64,000 bases of DNA, taken from NCBI RefSeq assembly GCF_052118925.1, contig NZ_JBQKGG010000003.1, forward strand, positions 1-64,000. Reading direction: 5' to 3'. Below the pieces are notes generated by a model. It worked only from the letters and a program-made list of their open reading frames with translations, ran no database searches and was not told the origin of the DNA. Made by a program: the position numbers and the translations under genes. Below are positions 7,754-16,133 of the stretch, piece after piece; within the stretch, counting starts at the first letter, position 1; each line of letters starts with the position of its first letter. This DNA comes from Lientehia sp934351765 (GTDB lineage Bacteria; Bacillota; Clostridia; Lachnospirales; Lachnospiraceae).

Positions 7754-8872
7754 ATGAAGCATTATGATTATGTGATCGTGGGCGGTGGTCTGTTCGGAGG
7801 CGTGATGGCATGGTATGCCGGACAGAACAGAAAAACCTGCCTGGTGGTAGAGAAGCGGAAGCATCTGGGCGGAAATATCTACTGTGAGGAGATTGAGGGA
7901 ATCCCGGTGCACCGGTACGGCGCGCATATTTTCCATACGTCCAGCCGGGAGGTATGGCAGTTTGTGAACCGGCTGGCGGAGTTCAACCGCTACACCAACT
8001 GTCCTGTGGCCAATTACCACGGAGAAATGTATAACATGCCCTTTAATATGAATACCTTCAGCAGGCTCTGGGGCGTGTCCACGCCGGAGGAAGCCAGAAA
8101 GAAGATCGAGGAGCAGCGCGCAGGCGTGAGCGGTGAGCCGAAAAACCTGGAGGAGCAGGCAATCTCGCTGGTGGGACGGGACATTTATGAGCGTCTGATC
8201 AAGGGCTACACGGAGAAGCAGTGGGGACGGGACTGTAAGGATCTGCCCAGCTTCATTATCCGCCGTCTGCCGGTCCGTTACACCTATGATAATAATTACT
8301 TCAATGACCGGTATCAGGGGATTCCCGTCGGCGGCTATAACGGTCTGGTGAAGGCGCTGTTTGAGGGCTGTGATGTGCTTCTGGAAACCGATTATCTGGC
8401 GGATCGGGATCGGTTTGATGCCATGGGAGACAGGGTGATCTACACGGGAACCATTGATGCCTATTTTGGTTACTGTTATGGAAAGCTGGAATACCGCAGC
8501 CTGGAATTTAAGGATGATATTTTTGAAACGGACAACTATCAGGGCGTTGCGGTGGTGAATCATACGGCCCGTGAGGTTCCTTATACGAGAACCATCGAGC
8601 ATAAGCATTTTGACTGTACCGTGGATTACCAGAATAATCCGAAAACCGTGGTGACAAGAGAATATCCCGTTGCCTGGGAGGAGGGCATGGAGCCTTATTA
8701 TCCGGTTAATGATGAGAAAAATCAGAAATTGTATCAGAAATATGCGAAGCTTGGTGCAGAAGAGCAAAAGGTGCTTTTTGGCGGCAGACTGGCAGAATAC
8801 CGCTACTATGACATGGACAAGGTGATCGAATCGGCCATGAACGCGGCGGAAAAGGAATTTGGAAGCAGGTAG
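7754..8872 (+). CDS. glf: UDP-galactopyranose mutase
   Basis: 372 residues from the ATG at 7754, which has GAGAGGACA upstream. The N terminus YDYVIVGGGLFGG is the dinucleotide-binding fingerprint for FAD. HRYGAHIFHTS is the flavin/substrate loop typical of UGM. WGRDCKDLPSFIIRRLPVR and DNNYFNDRYQGIP match the conserved substrate region with its arginines and tyrosines. The enzyme interconverts UDP-galactopyranose and UDP-galactofuranose in the cytoplasm, so the glycan of this locus probably contains galactofuranose. The next gene follows with no gap, which suggests an operon start here. Confidence 0.95.
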   Translation: MKHYDYVIVGGGLFGGVMAWYAGQNRKTCLVVEKRKHLGGNIYCEEIEGIPVHRYGAHIFHTSSREVWQFVNRLAEFNRYTNCPVANYHGEMYNMPFNMNTFSRLWGVSTPEEARKKIEEQRAGVSGEPKNLEEQAISLVGRDIYERLIKGYTEKQWGRDCKDLPSFIIRRLPVRYTYDNNYFNDRYQGIPVGGYNGLVKALFEGCDVLLETDYLADRDRFDAMGDRVIYTGTIDAYFGYCYGKLEYRSLEFKDDIFETDNYQGVAVVNHTAREVPYTRTIEHKHFDCTVDYQNNPKTVVTREYPVAWEEGMEPYYPVNDEKNQKLYQKYAKLGAEEQKVLFGGRLAEYRYYDMDKVIESAMNAAEKEFGSR

Positions 8873-8873
8873 A

Positions 8874-10136
8874 ATGATGAAAAGCTGGAGAGCCCTGATC
8901 CTTGGGGACGGAACCAACCAGGTACGGAAAAATATTATATGGAACATGATCGGAAGCCTGCTTTTCGCGCTGGCAAGTATTTTACTGTTCGCTGTGGCGG
9001 CGAGAGCCACCGGGGAATATTACGGCGGGATTTTTTCCATCGCATTTACCACCGGACAGATGCTTCTGACCATCGGCTACTATGAGGTACGGCCTTTCCA
9101 GGTGACGGATGTGGCCGGCGAATATTCCTTTTCGGAGTACCTGTCGGCAAGGGTCATTACCTGTATTGCCATGGTGATCGCGGGGATTCTCTATATCCTG
9201 ATCTCCGGGGCCACAGGTGTCCGGGCGGCGGTGATCTTCCTCATGTGCCTCTATAAGCTGGTGGACGGCGCGGCTGATGTGTTCGAGGGAGAGTTTCACA
9301 GGAAGGGCCGTCTGGATCTCTCCGGAAAATCCATGGCATTCCGAACGCTGTTTTCCGGCGGTGTCTTTGTGATCGTGGTGATCGTGACGAAGAATATCGT
9401 GGCGGCCAGTGCAGCGGCAGTGATCGCGGCGGTGCTGGGATTTGTGGTGTTTGACCTGTTTGTGATAGGAAGCTTTGAGCCGCTTCGGCTTTCTGCGTCA
9501 AAGAAACGGGTGCTCCGTCTTCTTCGGGACTGCTTTTTCCTGTTCCTTGGAAGCTTCCTGTATCTTTATATCTGCAACGCAGCAAAATATGCAGTAGATG
9601 CCTGTATGAGCGAGGAGGCAGTGACCTATTATACGGATCTTTATCTTCCTACCTCGACCATCAATCTGTTAAGCGGATTTATTTTCAAGCCGCTTTTGAC
9701 TACCATGGGAGAAAGCTGTGAACACGGGGAGTGGGAACGGTTCCGCTCCATGGTCTACAGGCTTCTTCTTGGGATCACCGGATTAACAGCGGTCTGCTGT
9801 CTGGGTGCTTTTTTGCTGGGAATCCCGGTGCTGTCCCTGGTATTCGGACAGGATCTTTCCCCGTATCGCGGAGCTCTGGTTCTGTTGATCCTTGGCGGCG
9901 GCTTCAATGCGGCGGCCATGCTGTTATACTATGCCCTGACGACCATGCGCCAGCAGAGAGGGATCCTGCTTTGCTACGGGGCGGCGGCCATCCTGTCGCT
10001 GATCCTGTCCCGCGTGCTGGTGCGGGCTTTTGGAATTCTGGGCGGAGCCCTCTGTTACACAGGCGCCATGGGTGTTCTGGTCCTGTTGTTTTTCTTTTAT
10101 GTACGGAGCCGGTATCGCCGGGAGATGAGAAAATAA
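8874..10136 (+). CDS. polysaccharide flippase-like membrane protein (Wzx/MATE fold)
   Basis: About 420 residues with some 12 predicted hydrophobic segments and no large soluble domain, as in Wzx-type oligosaccharide flippases. These move undecaprenyl-linked repeat units across the membrane. Two ATG codons (8874 and 8877) follow GGAAGCAGG. Either could be used, and the gene begins one base after the glf stop. The position between glf and glycosyltransferase genes supports the role. The sequence has no short diagnostic motif, so the call rests on topology, length and context. A separate ABC exporter is encoded at 19.3-21.5 kb. Confidence 0.75.
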   Translation: MMKSWRALILGDGTNQVRKNIIWNMIGSLLFALASILLFAVAARATGEYYGGIFSIAFTTGQMLLTIGYYEVRPFQVTDVAGEYSFSEYLSARVITCIAMVIAGILYILISGATGVRAAVIFLMCLYKLVDGAADVFEGEFHRKGRLDLSGKSMAFRTLFSGGVFVIVVIVTKNIVAASAAAVIAAVLGFVVFDLFVIGSFEPLRLSASKKRVLRLLRDCFFLFLGSFLYLYICNAAKYAVDACMSEEAVTYYTDLYLPTSTINLLSGFIFKPLLTTMGESCEHGEWERFRSMVYRLLLGITGLTAVCCLGAFLLGIPVLSLVFGQDLSPYRGALVLLILGGGFNAAAMLLYYALTTMRQQRGILLCYGAAAILSLILSRVLVRAFGILGGALCYTGAMGVLVLLFFFYVRSRYRREMRK

Positions 10137-10137
10137 A

Positions 10138-11136
10138 ATGACGATTGACGCAGTAATTCCTGTATATAAGCCGGACGGGAGGCTTGAACAGCTTCTCCGT
10201 ATGCTGAACAGGCAGCATGTAAAGCCGGAAAAAATTGTATTGATGATCACCACGGCCGATGGGCGCCCCGAGGAATCACCGGCTGTACGGCTGGCAAAGG
10301 AGAGCGTGATCCCTGTAGAGCTTCACTGGGTTGCAAAGACAGAGTTTGACCACGGCGGCACAAGAAACGCCGGATTGTCATTCTGTACCGCGGAGCTGGT
10401 GCTGTTTATGACTCAGGATGCTGTTCCGGAGGATGATCACATGATCGAGGCACTGATCCGTCCCTTTGAGGAGCCGTTCTGCGGCGCGGAGCATGGCGTT
10501 TATGACGGACATGAGATCATGACAGCCTACGGACGCCAGATGCCTGCAAAGGATTGCCGGGTGGTGGAGCGGTACACCAGAAGCTTTAATTATCCGGCAG
10601 AAAGCAGGGTGAAAACGGCGGAGGATCTTCCGCAGCTGGGGATCAAGACCTTTTTTGCTTCCAATGTCTGCGCGGCCTATAAACGGGAGCTGGTTCTGAA
10701 GCAGGGCGGTTTTCCGGAGCATACGATCTTCAATGAGGATATGATCTTTGCCGGTCATGGCGTAAAGGCAGGCTATGCCATCGCTTATGTATCGGATGCC
10801 CGTGTGATCCATTCCCATAACCTGTCCGGCAGGGAGCAGTTCCACAGAAATTTTGACCTGGCTGTTTCGCAGGTGGAAAATCCGGATGTTTTTTCGGGGC
10901 TTCGATCCGAAGGTGAGGGGATCCGTCTGGTAAAGCAGACCATGAGCTATCTCTGGAAAGAGGGAAAATGGTATCTGATCCCGGGGCTTGTCTGGATCAG
11001 CGGATGCAAATATCTGGGCTATCTCATGGGGAAAAAGTATAAGCGCCTGCCGAAGGGCCTGGTGGTAAAATGCAGTTTGAATAAAACGTATTGGGGGACG
11101 AAAGAGGATTTGAGCCAAAAGGAGAGAAAAAGATGA
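10138..11136 (+). CDS. family 2 glycosyltransferase, rhamnosyltransferase-like
   Basis: 332 residues. The opening DAVIPVYKPDGRLEQLLRMLNRQ is a GT-A nucleotide-sugar-binding start. TEFDHGGTRNAGLSF is a pattern characteristic of RfbF/RgpB-type rhamnosyltransferases. LVLFMTQDAVP stands where the metal-binding DxD usually lies, and FNEDMIFAGHGVKAGY is the acceptor-side ED motif. It would transfer a sugar, perhaps rhamnose, from a dTDP or UDP donor to the lipid-linked glycan at the cytoplasmic face. Its ATG starts one base after the previous stop. Confidence 0.82.
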   Translation: MTIDAVIPVYKPDGRLEQLLRMLNRQHVKPEKIVLMITTADGRPEESPAVRLAKESVIPVELHWVAKTEFDHGGTRNAGLSFCTAELVLFMTQDAVPEDDHMIEALIRPFEEPFCGAEHGVYDGHEIMTAYGRQMPAKDCRVVERYTRSFNYPAESRVKTAEDLPQLGIKTFFASNVCAAYKRELVLKQGGFPEHTIFNEDMIFAGHGVKAGYAIAYVSDARVIHSHNLSGREQFHRNFDLAVSQVENPDVFSGLRSEGEGIRLVKQTMSYLWKEGKWYLIPGLVWISGCKYLGYLMGKKYKRLPKGLVVKCSLNKTYWGTKEDLSQKERKR

Positions 11137-12098
11137 TAAAAGAGCCTGTTTTGTATATGGTCATTCCCTGTTATAACGAAGAAAAGGTATTGCCGCTGAC
11201 AGCCCCGATGTTTCTTGAGGAACTTCATACATTGCGGGACGCAGGAAAAATTTCCAATGACAGCAGGATCATGTTTGTGAATGATGGGAGTAAGGATTCT
11301 ACATGGGAGATCATCTGCGATCTGGCGGAGAAGGATGAACATTTTATCGGAATCAGCCAGAGCAGAAACCGCGGTCATCAGAACGCCGTGCTGGCGGGGT
11401 TGATGGAGGCAAAGGATCAGTGTGATATTACCATATCCATTGACTGCGACGGGCAGGATGACATCCGTGCAATGGAGAAGATGGTAGATGAATACCAGAA
11501 CGGAGCGGAGATCGTTTATGGCGTGAGAGCGAAACGGACGACGGATACATTCTTTAAGCGCAGTACGGCGCAGATGTTTTACAAGCTGTTAAACTGGATG
11601 GGCGCAGAGACTGTTTATAATCATGCGGATTATCGTCTGATGAGCAGCAGGGTACTTCAGGAGTTCGCGAATTTTAAAGAAGTCAATCTGTTCCTTCGCG
11701 GAATGGTACCTTTGGTGGGATTCAGGAGCACTTCTGTTTATTATGATAGAAATGAAAGAATCGCCGGAGAAAGTCATTATCCTTTATCAAAGATGCTGAA
11801 GCTGGCTTTTGATGGGATCACAAGCCTCAGCGTGAAGCCGCTTCATATGATTGCCGGGGTCGGTATTTTTGTATCATTGCTGAGCTTTGCCGGGATCATC
11901 TGGTCGATCGTTGCATGGGCAATCGGCAAGACGGTAGCCGGATGGGCAAGTATTATCAGTATTATCTGCTTCATCTGTGGCCTGCAGATGCTGGCACTTG
12001 GAGTGCTTGGAGAATACGTCGGGAAGATTTATATGGAAGTGAAGGAACGTCCGAGATATATCATCAGTGAAAGAACGACTGATAAAAAAGAAGATTAA
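11133..12098 (+). CDS. GtrB/DPM-like polyprenyl-phosphate glycosyltransferase
   Basis: 321 residues from the ATG at 11133, which has AAGGAGAG upstream and overlaps the previous stop. The GT-A domain has IPCYNEEKVLP, VNDGSKDSTW, NRGHQNAVLAGL and ISIDCDGQDD with the metal-binding DxD. The C terminus has two transmembrane helices (about residues 235-300). This layout is that of GtrB/CsbB/YkoT, which load a sugar onto undecaprenyl phosphate for use by a membrane transferase outside the cell. A GtrII-like protein at 32.2 kb is a plausible partner that would transfer the sugar onto the glycan. That pairing is inference. Confidence 0.85.
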   Translation: MIKEPVLYMVIPCYNEEKVLPLTAPMFLEELHTLRDAGKISNDSRIMFVNDGSKDSTWEIICDLAEKDEHFIGISQSRNRGHQNAVLAGLMEAKDQCDITISIDCDGQDDIRAMEKMVDEYQNGAEIVYGVRAKRTTDTFFKRSTAQMFYKLLNWMGAETVYNHADYRLMSSRVLQEFANFKEVNLFLRGMVPLVGFRSTSVYYDRNERIAGESHYPLSKMLKLAFDGITSLSVKPLHMIAGVGIFVSLLSFAGIIWSIVAWAIGKTVAGWASIISIICFICGLQMLALGVLGEYVGKIYMEVKERPRYIISERTTDKKED

Positions 12099-12115
12099 GA
12101 AAATTGGGGGAACCG

Positions 12116-12844
12116 ATGATGTCAGATCTGCTGATCGTAATACCTGCCTACAATGAAGAGGAAAACATTGAACGGGTGGTAGATAACCTGATCCGGAATT
12201 ATCCGGAGTTTGACTATGTAGTCGTTAATGACGGATCGAAGGACCGGACGGCTCAGATCTGCCGGGAGAAGGGGTATAACCTTTTGGATCTTCCGGTAAA
12301 TCTGGGACTGGCCGGTGGCTTTCAGGCGGGATTGAAATATGCCTGGAGAAACGGCTATGAATATGCAGTCCAGTTTGACGGAGATGGCCAGCACCGGCCG
12401 GAGTTTATCCAGACCATGAAGGAAAAAATGGCAGAGGGTTATGACATTGTGATCGGCTCCAGGTTTGTCACAGAGAAAAAGCCGAAGACCATGCGGATGC
12501 TGGGCAGCAATCTGATCTCCGGGGCGATCCGTCTGACCACCGGCGTAAGAGTGAAGGATCCCACATCCGGTATGCGGATGTTCCAGCGGAAAATGATCGA
12601 GGAGTTTGCTCTCAGCCTGAACTACGGGCCGGAGCCGGACACGGTATCTTATCTGCTGCGTCAGGGCGCAAAGGTGGCAGAGGTGCAGGTAAAGATGGAT
12701 GAGCGGATCGCTGGTGTCAGCTATCTGAATCCGGTCAATGCAGTAAAATATATGACTAAGATGCTTTTTTCAATTTTAATTATTCAGAATTTCCGGAAAC
12801 GGGAGAATAAATATCGGAAGAAGAACGGAGGAGAGAAACAATGA
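12116..12844 (+). CDS. DPM1-like family 2 glycosyltransferase
   Basis: About 242 residues. GGGGGAACC precedes two adjacent ATG codons (12116, 12119), and spacing slightly favours the second. IPAYNEEENIERV, VNDGSKDRT, NLGLAGGFQAGL and FDGDGQHRPEF are the dolichol-phosphate-mannose-synthase-like GT-A motifs, with DGDGQ as the DxD. Unlike the preceding gene it has no C-terminal membrane helices. The adjacent DUF2304 membrane protein overlaps its 3' end (ATGA), and the pairing of such a transferase with a DUF2304 protein recurs in glycan loci. It may make an activated polyprenyl sugar. Confidence 0.83.
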   Translation: MMSDLLIVIPAYNEEENIERVVDNLIRNYPEFDYVVVNDGSKDRTAQICREKGYNLLDLPVNLGLAGGFQAGLKYAWRNGYEYAVQFDGDGQHRPEFIQTMKEKMAEGYDIVIGSRFVTEKKPKTMRMLGSNLISGAIRLTTGVRVKDPTSGMRMFQRKMIEEFALSLNYGPEPDTVSYLLRQGAKVAEVQVKMDERIAGVSYLNPVNAVKYMTKMLFSILIIQNFRKRENKYRKKNGGEKQ

Positions 12845-13215
12845 CAACTGTGCTTCGTGTGGTACTGATCATCGTATCGCTTCTGGTATTCTTCGTGATG
12901 ATGAAGAAGATCCGCCAGGCAAAGGTGAAAATCGAGGATTCCATGTTCTGGGTGCTGTTTGCCCTTCTTCTGGTGGTGTTCAGCATCTTTCCGGGGGCGG
13001 CAGACTGGCTCTCCGATCTGGTGGGAACCATGTCCACGGCAAACTTTATTTTTATGCTGATGATCTTCCTGCTTCTGATCAAAAATTTTGCCATGTCTCT
13101 GCGGATCTCTCAGCTGGAGACCAAGGTAAAGGAACTGGTTCAGCGGATCGCGCTGGACGATAATGAACTGCAGAAAGAGATTCATGACTGCGAAACAAAA
13201 AAAGAGGAAAAGTAA
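12841..13215 (+). CDS. DUF2304 family small membrane protein
   Basis: 124 residues with three hydrophobic helices (about residues 4-22, 35-53 and 63-80) and a charged C-terminal coiled-coil tail. The pattern IRQAKVKIEDSMFWVLFALLLVVFSIFPG is typical of DUF2304. Its ATG overlaps the stop of the DPM1-like transferase (ATGA), so the two are coupled and probably act together, perhaps with this protein holding the transferase at the membrane. The function is not established for the family. Confidence 0.85.
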   Translation: MTTVLRVVLIIVSLLVFFVMMKKIRQAKVKIEDSMFWVLFALLLVVFSIFPGAADWLSDLVGTMSTANFIFMLMIFLLLIKNFAMSLRISQLETKVKELVQRIALDDNELQKEIHDCETKKEEK

Positions 13216-13216
13216 G

Positions 13217-14050
13217 ATGGAACCTTTGGTAAGCGTCTGTATTCCGGCGTACAACAGCAGCGTTTATATTAAACGAACCATGGAGTCCGTGCTGGAACAG
13301 AATTATAAAAACATTGAACTGGTCGTGATCGATGACCAGTCGAAGGACAATACTGTGGAAATCGTAGAGTCAGTGAAGGATCCGCGGGTACGGCTGGTGA
13401 AGAATGAGAAAAACCTGGGTATGACCGGAAACTGGAACAAGTGTCTGGCGGAGGCAAGGGGTGATTATATCAAGCTGATCTGTGCCGATGATGTGCTTTA
13501 TAAGGACAGCATCGAGAAGGAGCTTGGGGCGCTTCTGGCCCATCCGGAGGTCACGCTGGTCATGAGCGATACGGCCCTGATCGATGAGAATGGAAAGCGG
13601 ACAGGCTGTTTTAAGCGCTATCCAAAGAGTGGACTGCTGGATGGGAAAAAGGTGGCAAAGCGGGCACTGATCTTCAAGAGCTTTTTCGGAGCACCCTGCA
13701 ATACGCTGTTTCCGCGGAGCTCCTATGAAAAAGCAGGCGGCTTTGATCCGAAGTTCCCGTTTATCCTGGATTTTGATATGTGGATCCGTATGGCCTGCCT
13801 TGGAAAAATTTTCGTGATCCATGAGGAACTGAACGGATTCCGTGTCCGGAACGATTCCAATACCGGAAATCTCATCAATGATGACCGGAAAACCTATAAT
13901 AACGAGCATCGCATGCTTTTGAAAAAGCATAATGCCCTTGGCATTGTACATTTAAACCGGTTTGAGCTGGGGGTCAGCATGCTGATCCGCCATGCAAGAA
14001 ATGAACTGATCCAGATTTATCTGAAGGTCAATGCGAAGAAAAAACGATAG
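13217..14050 (+). CDS. family 2 glycosyltransferase
   Basis: 277 residues from the ATG at 13217, which follows the DUF2304 stop by one base (ribosome binding site GAGGAAAAG). VSVCIPAYNSSVYIKRTMESVL, VIDDQSKDNT and IKLICADDVLYKD are GT-A donor-site motifs, with the ADD triad in the DxD position. GGFDPKFPFILDFDMWIRMA is the acceptor-side region. It lacks membrane helices. Donor and acceptor cannot be read from sequence. In context it adds one sugar of the repeat unit. Confidence 0.85.
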   Translation: MEPLVSVCIPAYNSSVYIKRTMESVLEQNYKNIELVVIDDQSKDNTVEIVESVKDPRVRLVKNEKNLGMTGNWNKCLAEARGDYIKLICADDVLYKDSIEKELGALLAHPEVTLVMSDTALIDENGKRTGCFKRYPKSGLLDGKKVAKRALIFKSFFGAPCNTLFPRSSYEKAGGFDPKFPFILDFDMWIRMACLGKIFVIHEELNGFRVRNDSNTGNLINDDRKTYNNEHRMLLKKHNALGIVHLNRFELGVSMLIRHARNELIQIYLKVNAKKKR

Positions 14051-14072
14051 AGGTCCGGGGCGGGAGAATAAT

Positions 14073-16034
14073 ATGGAAAAAAAGAAAAATCGCAAAGCGC
14101 TGAAAACCTGGCAGAAGCTGGTGCTTGGACTGATTGCTACAGTCCTTGCCGCAGTGGCACTGGAGCTGTATTGCAACCGGGGAGTGCTCGGACTTCCGTC
14201 CTCGGAGCGGGGCATCCATGCCATCGAAGAGGAAATGATTACGGCACAGGGCTTTGAGAAAACGGAAGAAGGCTATCGTCTTGGGGAAACGGGCGGAACG
14301 CTCCGCCTGGAATTTGGCGGAAGCTACGTGGAAAAGCTCTGTTATACCTATGACCATGAAAGCATCTTCAATGTGCTGGTGACGGTTCAGTACCAAAATG
14401 CTTACGGTCAGGCGGAAATAAAACAGTTTTATGATAAAAACAGTGCGGTGATCAGCCGGTCTGTGATCAATCTGGGAAAGAAAATTGACTGGATCGAGCT
14501 TCATACGGAGCAGGGTCTGCTGGATCAGAGTGGTGTGGGCTATGAGGCAGGAGATCCTTATGAGGCAGTGATCACCGGAATTTTCGTAAAAAATCAGACT
14601 CAGGTCAATCTGTTCCGGATATTGTTTGTGTTCCTGGCGGGCTGTCTGATCGTATGCGGCATTGTGTTCCGAAAGAAGTTTGGACAGAAGCTGGAATGGG
14701 CGTTCCTGGCCGTGAGCCTGACGGCAGGCGTGTTTATGATTGCCTGTCTTCCTGCGACTAAGGTCGGCTGGGATGAGGAAACGCACTTTATGAGAAGCTA
14801 CCAGCTTTCGCTCTATCCCGGAGGACAGCAGGTGACTCCGGAGGTTCGAGACCTGTTTGTCTGCGGGCTGGACACCTGGCCCTTAAATCTTCCGGATTCC
14901 ATGGAGGAAAAGGAAGAGGTCAATGAATTCTTTTTGGAAACATGCAAATATAACGAGGGGACAGAGGTGGCGGTGGGAAGCCATTGTGGGATCTATACGC
15001 CGGGATATTTCGGTTCTGCGATATTCTTAAAAGTGGGACGGATATTCCATATGCCGTTTACGATGCTGTATCAGTTCGGGCGGCTGGGAAATCTTCTGGT
15101 CTACTGTTTCCTGATGGCGCTGGCAATCCGGCTTTTGCCGGTTGGAAAGCGGATCTTGATGGCTGTGGCCCTGATGCCGACGCCAATGTTTCTGGCAGCC
15201 TGCTATTCCTATGATCCGTCGGTATTTGCCTTTTCCATGGTGGGATTTGCGCTGGTGCTGCGGGAGATCCTGGATTCGGAACGGACCGTTTCCTGGAAGC
15301 CTTATCTGGCGGCGTTATTCTGTTTTGCCTGGGGGATCCTTCCGAAAGCCGTATATGCGCCGTTAGCGCTGACCGGGCTTCTGATCCCGGCTTCCCGTTA
15401 CCGGAATAAAAAAGAAATGTGGATCATGCGGGCGGGCTTTGTGCTGCTGTTCCTGTTTTTAATGTCAAGCTTTGTGCTGCCGAGCCTGTTATCACCGTCC
15501 AGCTACGGAGATACCAGAGGCGGCGCGGTGAGCGTCGGTACACAGATGAAGAATGTTTTATTCCGGCCGCTGACGTATACAGAGATTCTGCTGATGAATA
15601 TCTGGAAGAGTCTGCCGTCTTACTTAATGGGAGACGGGATCTTCCTTTCCATGGGGCATCTGGGACTTGCCGGCTTCGGAAGTGTCACACTCCTTTATAC
15701 CTGCGGCGTGATGCTGACAGAGGATCAGTCCATGAGATCAAAGACGTTTTCAAAATGGCAGAAGCTGGGGCTTCTGGTGATCGTGGTATTCACCGTTGCC
15801 CTGATCTGGACTGCGTTTTACCTGACATTTACCGTTCCGGGAAGCACCTGGATCCAGGGCGTTCAGGGAAGATATTTCCTTCCGGTGCTGCTTCCGCTGT
15901 TCCTGGTCTGCGGCTGCAGATGGGTAAAGCTTCAGGTTACCGAGCAGACGAAGAATCTGCTGGTGATGAGTATTTCGGGATTCCTGATCTATGCCATGAT
16001 CTGGAGTCAGCTGATCATCGGAAGAAACTGGTAA
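14073..16034 (+). CDS. DUF2142 family polytopic membrane protein
   Basis: 653 residues from the ATG at 14073 (GGCGGGAG upstream). One helix at about residues 12-33 is followed by a beta-rich outside segment of roughly 150 residues. Then come ten or more membrane helices. CLPATKVGWDEETHFMRSYQLS is the DUF2142 signature after the second helix, with acidic residues in the first outer loop as in GT-C glycosyltransferases. A role in adding a lipid-linked sugar on the outer face is likely but unproven. The outside beta segment resembles in layout the one fused to the ABC permease at 19.3 kb. Confidence 0.82.
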   Translation: MEKKKNRKALKTWQKLVLGLIATVLAAVALELYCNRGVLGLPSSERGIHAIEEEMITAQGFEKTEEGYRLGETGGTLRLEFGGSYVEKLCYTYDHESIFNVLVTVQYQNAYGQAEIKQFYDKNSAVISRSVINLGKKIDWIELHTEQGLLDQSGVGYEAGDPYEAVITGIFVKNQTQVNLFRILFVFLAGCLIVCGIVFRKKFGQKLEWAFLAVSLTAGVFMIACLPATKVGWDEETHFMRSYQLSLYPGGQQVTPEVRDLFVCGLDTWPLNLPDSMEEKEEVNEFFLETCKYNEGTEVAVGSHCGIYTPGYFGSAIFLKVGRIFHMPFTMLYQFGRLGNLLVYCFLMALAIRLLPVGKRILMAVALMPTPMFLAACYSYDPSVFAFSMVGFALVLREILDSERTVSWKPYLAALFCFAWGILPKAVYAPLALTGLLIPASRYRNKKEMWIMRAGFVLLFLFLMSSFVLPSLLSPSSYGDTRGGAVSVGTQMKNVLFRPLTYTEILLMNIWKSLPSYLMGDGIFLSMGHLGLAGFGSVTLLYTCGVMLTEDQSMRSKTFSKWQKLGLLVIVVFTVALIWTAFYLTFTVPGSTWIQGVQGRYFLPVLLPLFLVCGCRWVKLQVTEQTKNLLVMSISGFLIYAMIWSQLIIGRNW

Positions 16035-16133
16035 AGGCTTTTGATATGGTAAGAAATGAAAACAGAAACAAAACTATCTGCGGTAAAGCAGAGCAAGAAA
16101 ATGGAACCCGTTAGTTAAAAAATGGAGAGAAAA

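Noticed and set aside
7391..9010. Long open frame (539 codons) on the minus strand across glf
   Set aside because: It is antisense to glf, whose FAD and substrate motifs are clear. The translation resembles no protein, and there is no ribosome binding site.
15419..16114. Second open frame (231 codons) inside the DUF2142 gene
   Set aside because: It is an out-of-frame shadow of a membrane protein gene, with no ribosome binding site or family resemblance.
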